NCBI RefSeq assembly: GCF_000162575.1
Contig: NZ_CM000776.2
Coordinates: forward strand, 624,950-688,949
Length of the DNA: 64,000 bases
Direction: 5' to 3'
Source of the DNA: Helicobacter canadensis MIT 98-5491
Lineage (GTDB): Bacteria > Campylobacterota > Campylobacteria > Campylobacterales > Helicobacteraceae
Below the pieces are notes generated by a model. It was not told where the DNA came from, searched no databases, and saw only the letters and a program-made list of their open reading frames with translations. A program made the translations under genes and the position numbers. Shown piece by piece: positions 43,107 to 51,323 of the stretch (its first letter is position 1; each line of letters opens with the position of its first letter).

Positions 43107-43976
43107 ATGATTACATTTTCTTTTGGTAGAAATTGGAAAAGGTTTATAGAATATGTTGCAAATGAACAGATTCTTAATAGAGCTATTAATTCTTTAAGAA
43201 AATATTTTGGTGAAGATTTTGATTTTTCAGATAAAGTTTTTTTGGATATCGGTTGCGGAAGCGGTTTATTTTCTGTAGCGGCTTTGCAATTAGGTTGCAA
43301 AAGAGTTATTAGTTTGGATGTTGATATTAATTCTATAGAGGCAACTAAAATGGCAGGGGAGAAATTCAAACCACAAAATAAAGAAAATTGGCAAATTTTT
43401 GAGGGTAGTATTTTAGATTCATGGTTAGTGGATAAGCTTAAAAAGGAATTAGACAATCAAAATGTTATTTTATATAGTTGGGGAGTTTTACATCACACTG
43501 GCAATCTAAAATTAGCTATGCAAAATGCAATGAACATTTTGTCTAGTGGGGGGGGGGGCGATAAATATGCATATATTGCCCTTTATAATAAGACAGAAGC
43601 AAGTTCTTGGTGGTTAAATAAGAAAATGTATTACAACCAGACAAATATTGTTATGAAAATTTTCATGGTTTGTTTCTATACTCTTTTTTTAACATTTGAG
43701 GATATTCGTAAAGGTAGAGGATGGAATATGTATGATAAGGATCGCGGTATGTATAAAATTACAGATGTGATTGATTGGTTAGGAGGGTTGCCTTATGAGC
43801 CTATTGCCAATGATGAAGTGATAGAGATTTGGGAGAAAGATGGTTTTTTATGCTTGAAAAATACTTCAACAAGATACTATAAACCTATTTATCCCAAGAG
43901 TAAGATTTATAGGTTATTTGTGTATTTGAAGGTTGTAGGGCTTGGCTGTAATGAATTTTTATTTAAGAAAAAATAA
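43107..43976 (+). CDS. SAM-dependent methyltransferase, phase-variable by G11, ON
   Basis: A 289-residue class I methyltransferase: motif I FLDIGCGSGLFSVAALQLG (about residues 46-64), the acidic SLDVDINSIEA, and YSWGVLHHTGNL. The G11 tract at 43548-43558 falls at residues 148-151 (LSSGGGGDKY), exactly at the loop after the SAM domain core where other family members have a short GG turn. The frame is open, so the gene is ON; any single-base slip would remove the C-terminal 140 residues. It precedes an OFF gene of the TagF-like family. Confidence 0.8.
   Translation: MITFSFGRNWKRFIEYVANEQILNRAINSLRKYFGEDFDFSDKVFLDIGCGSGLFSVAALQLGCKRVISLDVDINSIEATKMAGEKFKPQNKENWQIFEGSILDSWLVDKLKKELDNQNVILYSWGVLHHTGNLKLAMQNAMNILSSGGGGDKYAYIALYNKTEASSWWLNKKMYYNQTNIVMKIFMVCFYTLFLTFEDIRKGRGWNMYDKDRGMYKITDVIDWLGGLPYEPIANDEVIEIWEKDGFLCLKNTSTRYYKPIYPKSKIYRLFVYLKVVGLGCNEFLFKKK
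43548..43558 (+). repeat. Poly-G tract G11
   Basis: Eleven G in the middle of the methyltransferase gene; in frame. Confidence 0.95.
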
Positions 43977-43998
43977 TAAATAAAATAAGGAGTTTATT

Positions 43999-45431
43999 AT
44001 GAAATATTATATTTATCCAAATGGAGGTAACGCAAAATATCTCGCAAATGCAATTAGCATTTTAGATGGGGGGGGGGGGAAATATCTTTTATTGATGATA
44101 GTTTAAAAACTCATTCTTTGGAAGTTGTAATACCTAAAATTAGAAATGAATTATCAAATGGAGAGGCAAAAATTTTATTAAGTTCTCAAAAATATATGCA
44201 CCAATGCCTTCAAAAGTTACAAGAAAAAGGGATTCAAGTTGCCTATAATGGAATAAAATATTTAGGGGAAAGATTAAATCTAATGCTTAAGGAAAAATAT
44301 AAGGGACAAAAAATATGTGGGATTTTCTGCGATACTGGTGGAAATCCATTGCATAAATATTTGGGTAATATTAGAGAGATATTGAACAATAATGGCATTA
44401 AACTAATTTATTTTTTATATTATGAGAGTGAATATTATAAGGAATTTTTGGAATATCATACAAAAAATAATGATGAAATCGTAATGGCAAATTATGAATT
44501 CCTTAGTCAATTTGACTTTGTGCCTTTTGTAATTACTCATTACAATGTATTGCATTTTCATCCAAATGTTGTAACTTTAAGAATTCATTCAAGTTTTGAT
44601 GAAGTGTCTAATTATGTATGGCTTGTAGATTTATATCAAGATAGAGGAATAGAGAGAGCAGACACGATAGCAAATTATTTAAGCACTTATTTAAATATTC
44701 ATTCTCAAACTCATTATAGATATTTTGAGAAAAATCAGCAGATTGGTGGAGTAGATCCTAATCCTATACCGAGATTTTTAAAAGGTGGGTATCCAAGCAT
44801 TGATAGAGAGACAAAGGAATCTCAAGGGATTGATTTTTCTATGAAAAGAGATACTGTGATTTTTATTTCTGCATTGATTAATTTTTATTATGAAGACTAC
44901 TATTCAGATATTTTAGAAGTAGTTTTAAAAGAAGGGTATCGTGTGGTTTTTAAATCAAATCCTAGTCATATCAGCTTTAAAGAAAGAGAGGATAGTTTTG
45001 CATTAAAGTTTAAACATTATTCTAATTTCATCTATCAGTGCAATGATGAACCACAATTGAGTTTGGAAAATAAAAATAGAAGCATCACAATTGTTGGGGC
45101 TTGTTCTTCCTTGATGTATTCTTATCCCGCTCTTACAAAGAGGCCAGCCATTCTTCTTTATCCAGAAAAAAATACCATTCCAAAAGATCTTTTAGATGAA
45201 GACTGCTTCTATAATCCTAAATTACATATTAGATTATTTAAAGAAGAAGCTAAAGAAGGTATTATAAAATATTTAAAAAAATTATCTAAAGATTTAGAAT
45301 ATCAAAAGCAGTGGCAAAAGCAAATAGAGGATTATTGCAAAAATGACTTATATAATTTTGGTGATGCATCAAGGTATATTGCAAATTTTATTTTAGAGTG
45401 GTATCAAGCAAGAAGTATTTTAAAGGAGTGA
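43999..45431 (+). CDS. YIYP/TagF-like transferase A, phase-variable by G12, OFF
   Basis: The ATG at 43999 (after AAGGAG) opens MKYYIYPNGGNAKYLANAI, reaches G12 at 44068-44079 near codon 24, then stops after 35 codons. The downstream frame (ISFIDDSLKTHSLEV to the stop at 45431) is intact and would be joined by 10 or 13 G. The whole protein would have about 477 residues. The C-half has the KSNPSH and GACSSLMYSYPALTKRPAILLYP region, which aligns with the RPHP and DNSS...KPVILY motifs of CDP-glycerol/polyol-phosphate transferases (TagF-like). It is a close paralogue of the next gene. The function is inferred from fold only. Confidence 0.75.
44068..44079 (+). repeat. Poly-G tract G12 (OFF)
   Basis: Twelve G near the 5' end of transferase A. 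Ten or thirteen would put the two halves in one frame. Confidence 0.95.
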
Positions 45432-45433
45432 TT

Positions 45434-46876
45434 ATGCATTATTATATTTATCCAAATGGAGGTAACGCAAAATATATTGCTTGGATTATCGATTTTATGA
45501 ATGGTGTTTTCAAAGAAAGAAAAGATAATGATACTTATTTTTTTATTGATGATAATTCTCCAGAACAAAGTTTAGAGAGATTATCCGCTGCTGTGAAAGA
45601 GGAAATTTTTCAAAGTAAAGCTAAACTTCTATTGTCTTCTCCTAAAAATTATGATAAATTGTTGGATAATTGCTTGAAATATGGTATTTGCGAGTGTTAT
45701 GATGGAGTTAAAATTAGTGCAAATTGGTTAAATTCATATTACAGGGAAAAATTTGACTGTTCTAATATTATTGCTGTGCAATTGAGTGGCTTTAGTTCTT
45801 TTCAAAAACATTTAGGGAGTATTTGTCAGAGATTGCAAGAAGGTGGTTTGCAGATAGTGTATGTTGTTTCTTTGGGGCATTATTGGTTTAGCGAGATTAA
45901 AAATGATTTGGATAAAAGAGGCGAAAAATACCTGTGTGCCGATGCTGAAATATTGGAGAATTTAAATTTTTTCCCATTTATTATAGAACAGACTAATATT
46001 GCTCGGTTTTATACGGGTGTTTATAGTCTTAAGATAGTAACTAGTATGGAGCAAATCTCTAATAGAATTTGTTCAACTAAAGAATTGTTAGAAGTCTTAA
46101 ATATTTCTTTTTTGTTGTCTTCTTATGTAAATATTCATTCTAAAAGTATTTATAAGGAGATTTTTAAATTGCAGAGCTTTAATGGGATTTTGCCATCACC
46201 TGAGCCGCGTTTGATACGGGGTGGATATCCGAGTATTGAAAAAGAAGTTGATGAGTTTGGAGATACTATAGATTATACCATTAAACGGGATACAGTGATC
46301 TTTATATCCACTTTTTTGAATTTTAATCAACCGCAAAAATTATCAAGATATATTTTAAAAGCCCTAGACTTTGGATTTAGGGTAATTTTTAAATCATGTC
46401 CTCCATTGGAGCAAACTCACAAATCAAGAGAAGATGATTTCGCGGAAGCTTTTAAATCATATCCGAATTTTATTTATTGGCAAAATGAAACCCCAAGACT
46501 TTCTAAAGAAGAACTGCAAAGAAGTATTACAGCCATTGAAATTTATTCTTCAATGATGTATTCTTATCCTGTTATTACGAAGAGGCCAGCAATATTGCTC
46601 TATCCTAATAGAAATGATACAAATCAAGAAATTTTAGAGAATGATTGTTTTTATCAGGAAAATTTACATATACGAATTTTTGAAGAAGATGAATCATCTT
46701 TTATTGAAGTGTTTGTAAAATTATCGGAAGATTTAAGTTATCAGAGAGAATGGGAAAAGAAAATTCTAGATTATTGCCAGAACGATTTATTTAATTTTAA
46801 AAATGCAAGTATTTATCTTTCAAATTGGATTTTAAAATGGTATAAAAAGAGAAGATTATTAAAAAATAGTCTATAA
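45434..46876 (+). CDS. YIYP/TagF-like transferase B
   Basis: A 480-residue paralogue of the preceding gene without a poly-G tract, so constantly ON. It opens MHYYIYPNGGNAKYIAWII after AAAGGAG, with ID-D-NSPEQSLERL, AKLLLSS, RGGYPSIEKE, IKRDTVIFIS, VIFKSCPPLEQ, YSSMMYSYPVITKRPAILLYP and a C-terminal YCQNDLFNFKNASIYLSNW. Twelve codons near the start (45440-45475) are base-for-base identical to 44005-44040 in transferase A. I read it as a GT-B polyol-phosphate or glycosyl transferase, cytoplasmic, but without a known substrate. Confidence 0.72.
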   Translation: MHYYIYPNGGNAKYIAWIIDFMNGVFKERKDNDTYFFIDDNSPEQSLERLSAAVKEEIFQSKAKLLLSSPKNYDKLLDNCLKYGICECYDGVKISANWLNSYYREKFDCSNIIAVQLSGFSSFQKHLGSICQRLQEGGLQIVYVVSLGHYWFSEIKNDLDKRGEKYLCADAEILENLNFFPFIIEQTNIARFYTGVYSLKIVTSMEQISNRICSTKELLEVLNISFLLSSYVNIHSKSIYKEIFKLQSFNGILPSPEPRLIRGGYPSIEKEVDEFGDTIDYTIKRDTVIFISTFLNFNQPQKLSRYILKALDFGFRVIFKSCPPLEQTHKSREDDFAEAFKSYPNFIYWQNETPRLSKEELQRSITAIEIYSSMMYSYPVITKRPAILLYPNRNDTNQEILENDCFYQENLHIRIFEEDESSFIEVFVKLSEDLSYQREWEKKILDYCQNDLFNFKNASIYLSNWILKWYKKRRLLKNSL

Positions 46877-46901
46877 TTTTATTTTTTAAAAGGAAGTTTT
46901 T

Positions 46902-48453
46902 ATGCAGATATTTATTTTGAATTTTTGGAGAACAAGAGTTGACAATGTAATTAAAACATTAGGATTGGAGAATTTTGATAAAACAAATATATTGCAAGAG
47001 CGGAAGATACAAGATTTTTTTGATGATGAGCTTTATAAACTTTCTAAAGAAGTAGAATTTATCAATAATAATGGGGGGGGGGGCAATAATAATTGCTTTT
47101 AATTATCCCTTGCTTGAAGAAAAAGATAGAAATTTTGCTACGATTTTTTTTAAAACAGCAATAAAACTTGAGGAAAATTTATATTACTATCCAAAACCAA
47201 ATCATTATATGGAGATAGATGATTTCGCATTATTTGCATTGAAAAATAAATTAACTCCAGAAAACTTAAAAGTTGAATCGCTTTATAGAAAAAATTTGAT
47301 ACAGAGAGATTTGAGGGGAAAGTTGCATGGTATTTTGAGAAGAGAGAAGCATATAGAAGAGAAATATATCAACAAAAAGTTTTTTTATGAAAGTAGAAAG
47401 CTGTTTAATCTTTCGTGGCAGTGGCAAGAATATCGAGTTGCAAAAGAGCAACTTGAATATGATCTAATTGAGAGGATGCAAGAATGGTATCCTTATCCAT
47501 TAGGATTTAATATATCAATACATAATGTATGTAATCTTACTTGTGTTATGTGTCCATTTTTTTCAGAAGAATTTAAAGTTAACCATCAAACAGATTTTTT
47601 TAAAACAAAAACATTTTTAGAGGATAAGTTTGTTTATGAAGCGATTGATTATTGTGCTGAAGCTAGTGTAAGCAATCCTCAATTAACGGTAGGATTTACA
47701 GCAGCTGGTGAAGCGACTTTAGATCAGAGATTGCCAGATTTTATACATTATGCTAGAAATAAAGGAATCCCATGGACTTACATAGTAACCAATGGAACGC
47801 TCTTACATAAAATAGGTAAAGAACTTTTGGATTCTGGTTTAAATCGTATGACTATAAGTATTGATGGAGCAACTCCTGAAACTTATAGAAAAATCAGGGG
47901 TGCTGATTTAAATAAAGTTGAAAAAGGTGTGAGAGAATGTGTAGAGTATGCAAGAGAGTTAAATGCTAAGGGGCATAAAATAGAATTTGATTTAAATTGT
48001 GTTCTTACAGATACATTCTGTGAAGCACAAGAAAAGGAATTATACTTATCTAAGTGGGAAGATTGTAGGGATATTATTGTGAGAATATTTTTTACACGTC
48101 TTGTTATTTACGATAAGCAAGGAAATGATATTAATAAGGATAAAACTTTTTCTCAAAGAGATATGGTTTGTAGTTTTCCTTGGAGTAATTATGCTATAGA
48201 TTGTTATGGCAATGTTACTGTGTGCTGCACTATGGATGCAAGCTCAATGTATCAACCCATTTCGATTGGGAATGTCAAAGAATTAGGTGTGAGAGGTGTA
48301 TGGAATTCTGAAATGGCAAAAAAATTAAGAAAAGAGCAGTTGCAGCAGCAATTTAAAAGATTTAGTCTTTGTGCTGGTTGTGCAGAGAAATTTAAATCAT
48401 GTTTTGATGAAGATAATTGCGTCACCACAAAGCATAATTTGGATATAAAATGA
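46902..48453 (+). CDS. Radical SAM protein 6, phase-variable by G11, OFF
   Basis: Two frames split by G11 (47073-47083). The first, from ATG 46902 after AAAAGGAAG, opens MQIFILNFWRTRVDNVIKT and runs to the tract at codon 57. The second carries the rest: an extension of about 140 residues, then the radical SAM core CNLTCVMC, TAAGEATLD in place of GGEP, SIDGATPETYRKIRG, and a SPASM-like end (VTVCCTMDASS, LCAGCAEKFKSC). Ten or 13 G would join them into a protein of about 516 residues. As given, only the N-terminal 66 codons are translated from the native start. The N-terminal extension is unlike the other five radical SAM proteins of the locus. Confidence 0.75.
47073..47083 (+). repeat. Poly-G tract G11 (OFF)
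   Basis: Eleven G between the two frames of the sixth radical SAM gene. Confidence 0.95.
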
Positions 48454-49877
48454 AGAAAGTCTTGATTTATGGATTTGGATGGGCGGGGAAAAGTTGTCTC
48501 TTGTTGTGTGAACATTTGAATGTTGATGTTAACATAGTGGATGATAATGAAGAATTCTCAGAATTTGATATGCGTTTTAAAAGGATAGAAGCAGTATCTG
48601 CCGAAGATTATAGTATTGTTTTTATTGCGGTTATTGACAATCAAAAGGCTTTAAAAATTAAAAGTCGACTTTTAGAATTGGGTTTTCTAGAAGAAAAGAT
48701 TAAGCATTTTTATGAAATGCGATATTCAAGGAATATGTTTTATTTATTGCAAGAAAGATATCAAAATCAAGATCAATTATTAATGGAATGTCTAGGGGAT
48801 GATTATGAAATGCCTATACTTCATCGGTTTTTGAAAAATCTTATTTTAAAACATTATAATAATAAAAAAAATGATAAAATTAAACTAAAGCTAAGAAAAG
48901 AAATAGATGCTAAATATCCACTTTATAATGTTTTTGCCAAAATGCATGAAGTTTCTATGAATTGGTGGGAAATTTCCACAATTAATTACCCTGGATTTAA
49001 TGTTTGGAGTTCTATTTATCGCAAAGAAGATAAAAATTTTTATTTTATTGATAAAATAGATTTTAAACAAATAAAAAATAGAGAAAATAAAAAATTAATT
49101 GTTGTATTTGGTAATAGTGCCTTACGAGTTGAATATCTCGTTGGACAAAGTATTACAGATTTTTTAAGAAAAGATTATGATTTAAGGGAATATATTGTTA
49201 TTAATGCTGGAGTGTCTGGTTATACCATTTATGAGCAACTTTTATTATTTAATGCACTTTTTTATTGTTTAAAGCCGGATGTTGTACTTTCTTTTTTTGG
49301 TGGTACCGATTTAATGTTGGGATTTTCAGCTTGTGATAAGCTTTTAAAGGATCATAAAATGATATATTATCCTAATATGTGGGAGAGTGGATATAAAACA
49401 AAAAGTGGGAGCGTATTGCCAATATATAATGAATTAAAAGGGCTTGTAAATGGTGATGTGTTTGGGACAATTAATGGTAAAGTTGCACTTCAGGATATTT
49501 GCGAGGCTATTCATGTTCGTTTGGTTCAATTTATGCAAATTGCTACTTTAGAAAAAGCAAAATTTTACGCGTTTATTCAACCTTTGTTGCCTTGTAAGTT
49601 AAAATGGAGTGATAAAGAAGTAGAGATGAGATTAAAAGAAAAGAAAAGATTATCTCAAGTAGATCCTTATCAAAATGAACTTATAGAAAAAATACCCATT
49701 TTTATTGATGCTTTAAAAATGGAATTATCTTCTGAAAATTTTGTTTATGATTTAAACGAAAAAATAAAGGAGCAAAAGGGAACTTTTTTTGAAAGTAATT
49801 GGATACATTGTAATGCAAAGGGTAATAAATTTTGTGCATCAGAGGTTTTAAAAATTTTAAAAACTAATGGTTTGTGA
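48450..49877 (+). CDS. Rossmann + SGNH-hydrolase-like protein A
   Basis: A 475-residue protein. The N-terminus is a Rossmann-like domain (KKVLIYGFGWAGKSCLLL, then VNIVDDN and IVFIAVIDNQKA). From about residue 215 an SGNH/GDSL-like hydrolase domain appears: block I VVFGNSALRVEY, block II NAGVSGYTIYEQ, block III SFFGGTDLMLG and block V WIHCNAKGN. In block I the usual Ser follows Gly-Asn rather than GDS, as in O-acyl transfer or esterase members. Possible roles are adding or removing acyl groups on the glycan. It starts in the radical SAM stop (ATGA). A paralogue with a poly-G tract lies at 59867. Confidence 0.7.
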   Translation: MKKVLIYGFGWAGKSCLLLCEHLNVDVNIVDDNEEFSEFDMRFKRIEAVSAEDYSIVFIAVIDNQKALKIKSRLLELGFLEEKIKHFYEMRYSRNMFYLLQERYQNQDQLLMECLGDDYEMPILHRFLKNLILKHYNNKKNDKIKLKLRKEIDAKYPLYNVFAKMHEVSMNWWEISTINYPGFNVWSSIYRKEDKNFYFIDKIDFKQIKNRENKKLIVVFGNSALRVEYLVGQSITDFLRKDYDLREYIVINAGVSGYTIYEQLLLFNALFYCLKPDVVLSFFGGTDLMLGFSACDKLLKDHKMIYYPNMWESGYKTKSGSVLPIYNELKGLVNGDVFGTINGKVALQDICEAIHVRLVQFMQIATLEKAKFYAFIQPLLPCKLKWSDKEVEMRLKEKKRLSQVDPYQNELIEKIPIFIDALKMELSSENFVYDLNEKIKEQKGTFFESNWIHCNAKGNKFCASEVLKILKTNGL

Positions 49878-49939
49878 TATAATTTAGATGATCGTAAGTT
49901 AAATTTTTAAACTAAAAAATATTATTTTTTTTAATCTAA

Positions 49940-50041
49940 GATGTTGGTAATTCTAGTCAAAAGATTGCTGAGTTTGTTTTGCAGTATTATCAAAAACATT
50001 CATTATTTTTTAAAAAGGTGTATGAGGGTATAGATGAGTAA
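49940..50041 (+). pseudogene. C-terminal remnant of a YIYP/TagF-like gene
   Basis: The frame from 49940 reads DVGNSSQKIAEFVLQYYQKH, matching the conserved C-terminal end (YNFGNAS-YIANFIL) of the TagF-like family. It is open to 50041, 8 bases into the next intact family gene. Nothing of the rest of the gene remains; the 60 bases upstream of it are AT-rich with no feature. Confidence 0.65.
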
Positions 50042-51323
50042 AGTATATATTTATCCTAAAGGGGTGACTGGAGAGCAACTTGGTTGGTGTATGGAGTATG
50101 TTGATGGAGTGTGTCCCGAATATATCGATGATGATATAAAGGGGAGAAACTTTAATGATTTAAAAGAAAGAATTGCTTTAGAAAAAGGCATTATTTATAT
50201 TGCGCTTAGTAGGCTTTCTCCAAAATATAAGCTTAATCTTGAAACAATTGTAGAAAAAATCAAGAGAGAAAAGATTGATTATATATTAGGCGGTATGGAA
50301 GAATATGCACAAAAAGCAATTTATAAACTTGGAAATGAATGTGCAAGAAAAGGTTGGAATGCTATATGTGCATTAATTTTGCCTGATTTTGTCAAAGATA
50401 AACATTTTGGATTCTTGGAAGAGGAATTAAAAAAGAGGAGAGTTAAAGTTTTATTATTTTGCTCACAAAGAGGTTCTTATGAGAGAGCTTTGGAAAGGCT
50501 GGATGAAGAGAATCAATGTTTATTGTATCTCTCCTATGAGTTTTTGCCCTTATTGGACTTTCCTAAAGTTATTTGTGTTACTGGCACTTATCAATACCAT
50601 AAAAATGTTAAAGTTATCTATGTGGGACATGGAATTGTAGATTGGAATGTGAATGGTAGGATTCAAGCTGTTTTGGGTAATGATGTTTGTGTTGTGGGTA
50701 GGGAATTTATGCCTAAAAAAGCCGATAGCATAACTCGATTTTTGCCCATTGGATATTTAGGGTATGATAAGATTGCAAAAGATTTTAGTAGCACTAAAAT
50801 GTTAGTTAAAGAAAGTGTTTTATTTACTCCTTATGATTTAGGAGAATTGGAGAGAATGATTCCTAGTATAAAAGAAGTTTTGGAACGATTTTCGGTTATT
50901 TTAAGATATCGTTATGAATGGGAAGATTCTCATTTACAATACCTAGAGCAATTTTTAGATCATCAAAAATTTACTATAGATAACTCTAATCCTATGTCTT
51001 TAGAGTCTTATCAAAAATCTTTTTGTTTAGTGTGTTCTAAAACAACTTCCAAATTTTCTTTTCCGTTGGTTACTCTTTGCCCTTCGGTTGTCGTGGAACA
51101 CAATCAAGAAGGCTATGATCAAGATATTGGTGAGTTAGGTGTGAATGTTTCTTTGATTGGGGGGGGGGGGCTTTTAGCTATTGTTAGCAAAATATACCAA
51201 AATTTAAACAAATGGAATAAAAAGATTTTAGAATATAGAAAAAGAGAAATTTATAATTATGGAAAGGCAAGTGAATATCTTGCTTCGTATCTTACTAGTG
51301 AATATGGACTAAATGAGGAATAA
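50034..51323 (+). CDS. YIYP/TagF-like transferase C, phase-variable by G12, ON
   Basis: A 429-residue member of the family: MSKVYIYPKGVTGEQLGW at the start, YIDDDIKGRN, a GT-B like C-half (ESVLFTPYDLGELERMI, FSVILRYRYEWED, LVCSKTTSKFSFPLVTLCPSVVVE) and the C-terminal YNYGKASEYLASYL. The G12 tract at 51159-51170 falls at residues 376-379 (LIGGGGLLA), close to the 3' end, and the frame is open. A slip would remove only the last 50 residues, including the conserved C-terminal segment. The stop touches the AsnB start (TAATG-type overlap of one base). Confidence 0.72.
   Translation: MSKVYIYPKGVTGEQLGWCMEYVDGVCPEYIDDDIKGRNFNDLKERIALEKGIIYIALSRLSPKYKLNLETIVEKIKREKIDYILGGMEEYAQKAIYKLGNECARKGWNAICALILPDFVKDKHFGFLEEELKKRRVKVLLFCSQRGSYERALERLDEENQCLLYLSYEFLPLLDFPKVICVTGTYQYHKNVKVIYVGHGIVDWNVNGRIQAVLGNDVCVVGREFMPKKADSITRFLPIGYLGYDKIAKDFSSTKMLVKESVLFTPYDLGELERMIPSIKEVLERFSVILRYRYEWEDSHLQYLEQFLDHQKFTIDNSNPMSLESYQKSFCLVCSKTTSKFSFPLVTLCPSVVVEHNQEGYDQDIGELGVNVSLIGGGGLLAIVSKIYQNLNKWNKKILEYRKREIYNYGKASEYLASYLTSEYGLNEE
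51159..51170 (+). repeat. Poly-G tract G12
   Basis: Twelve G near the 3' end of transferase C; in frame. Confidence 0.95.
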
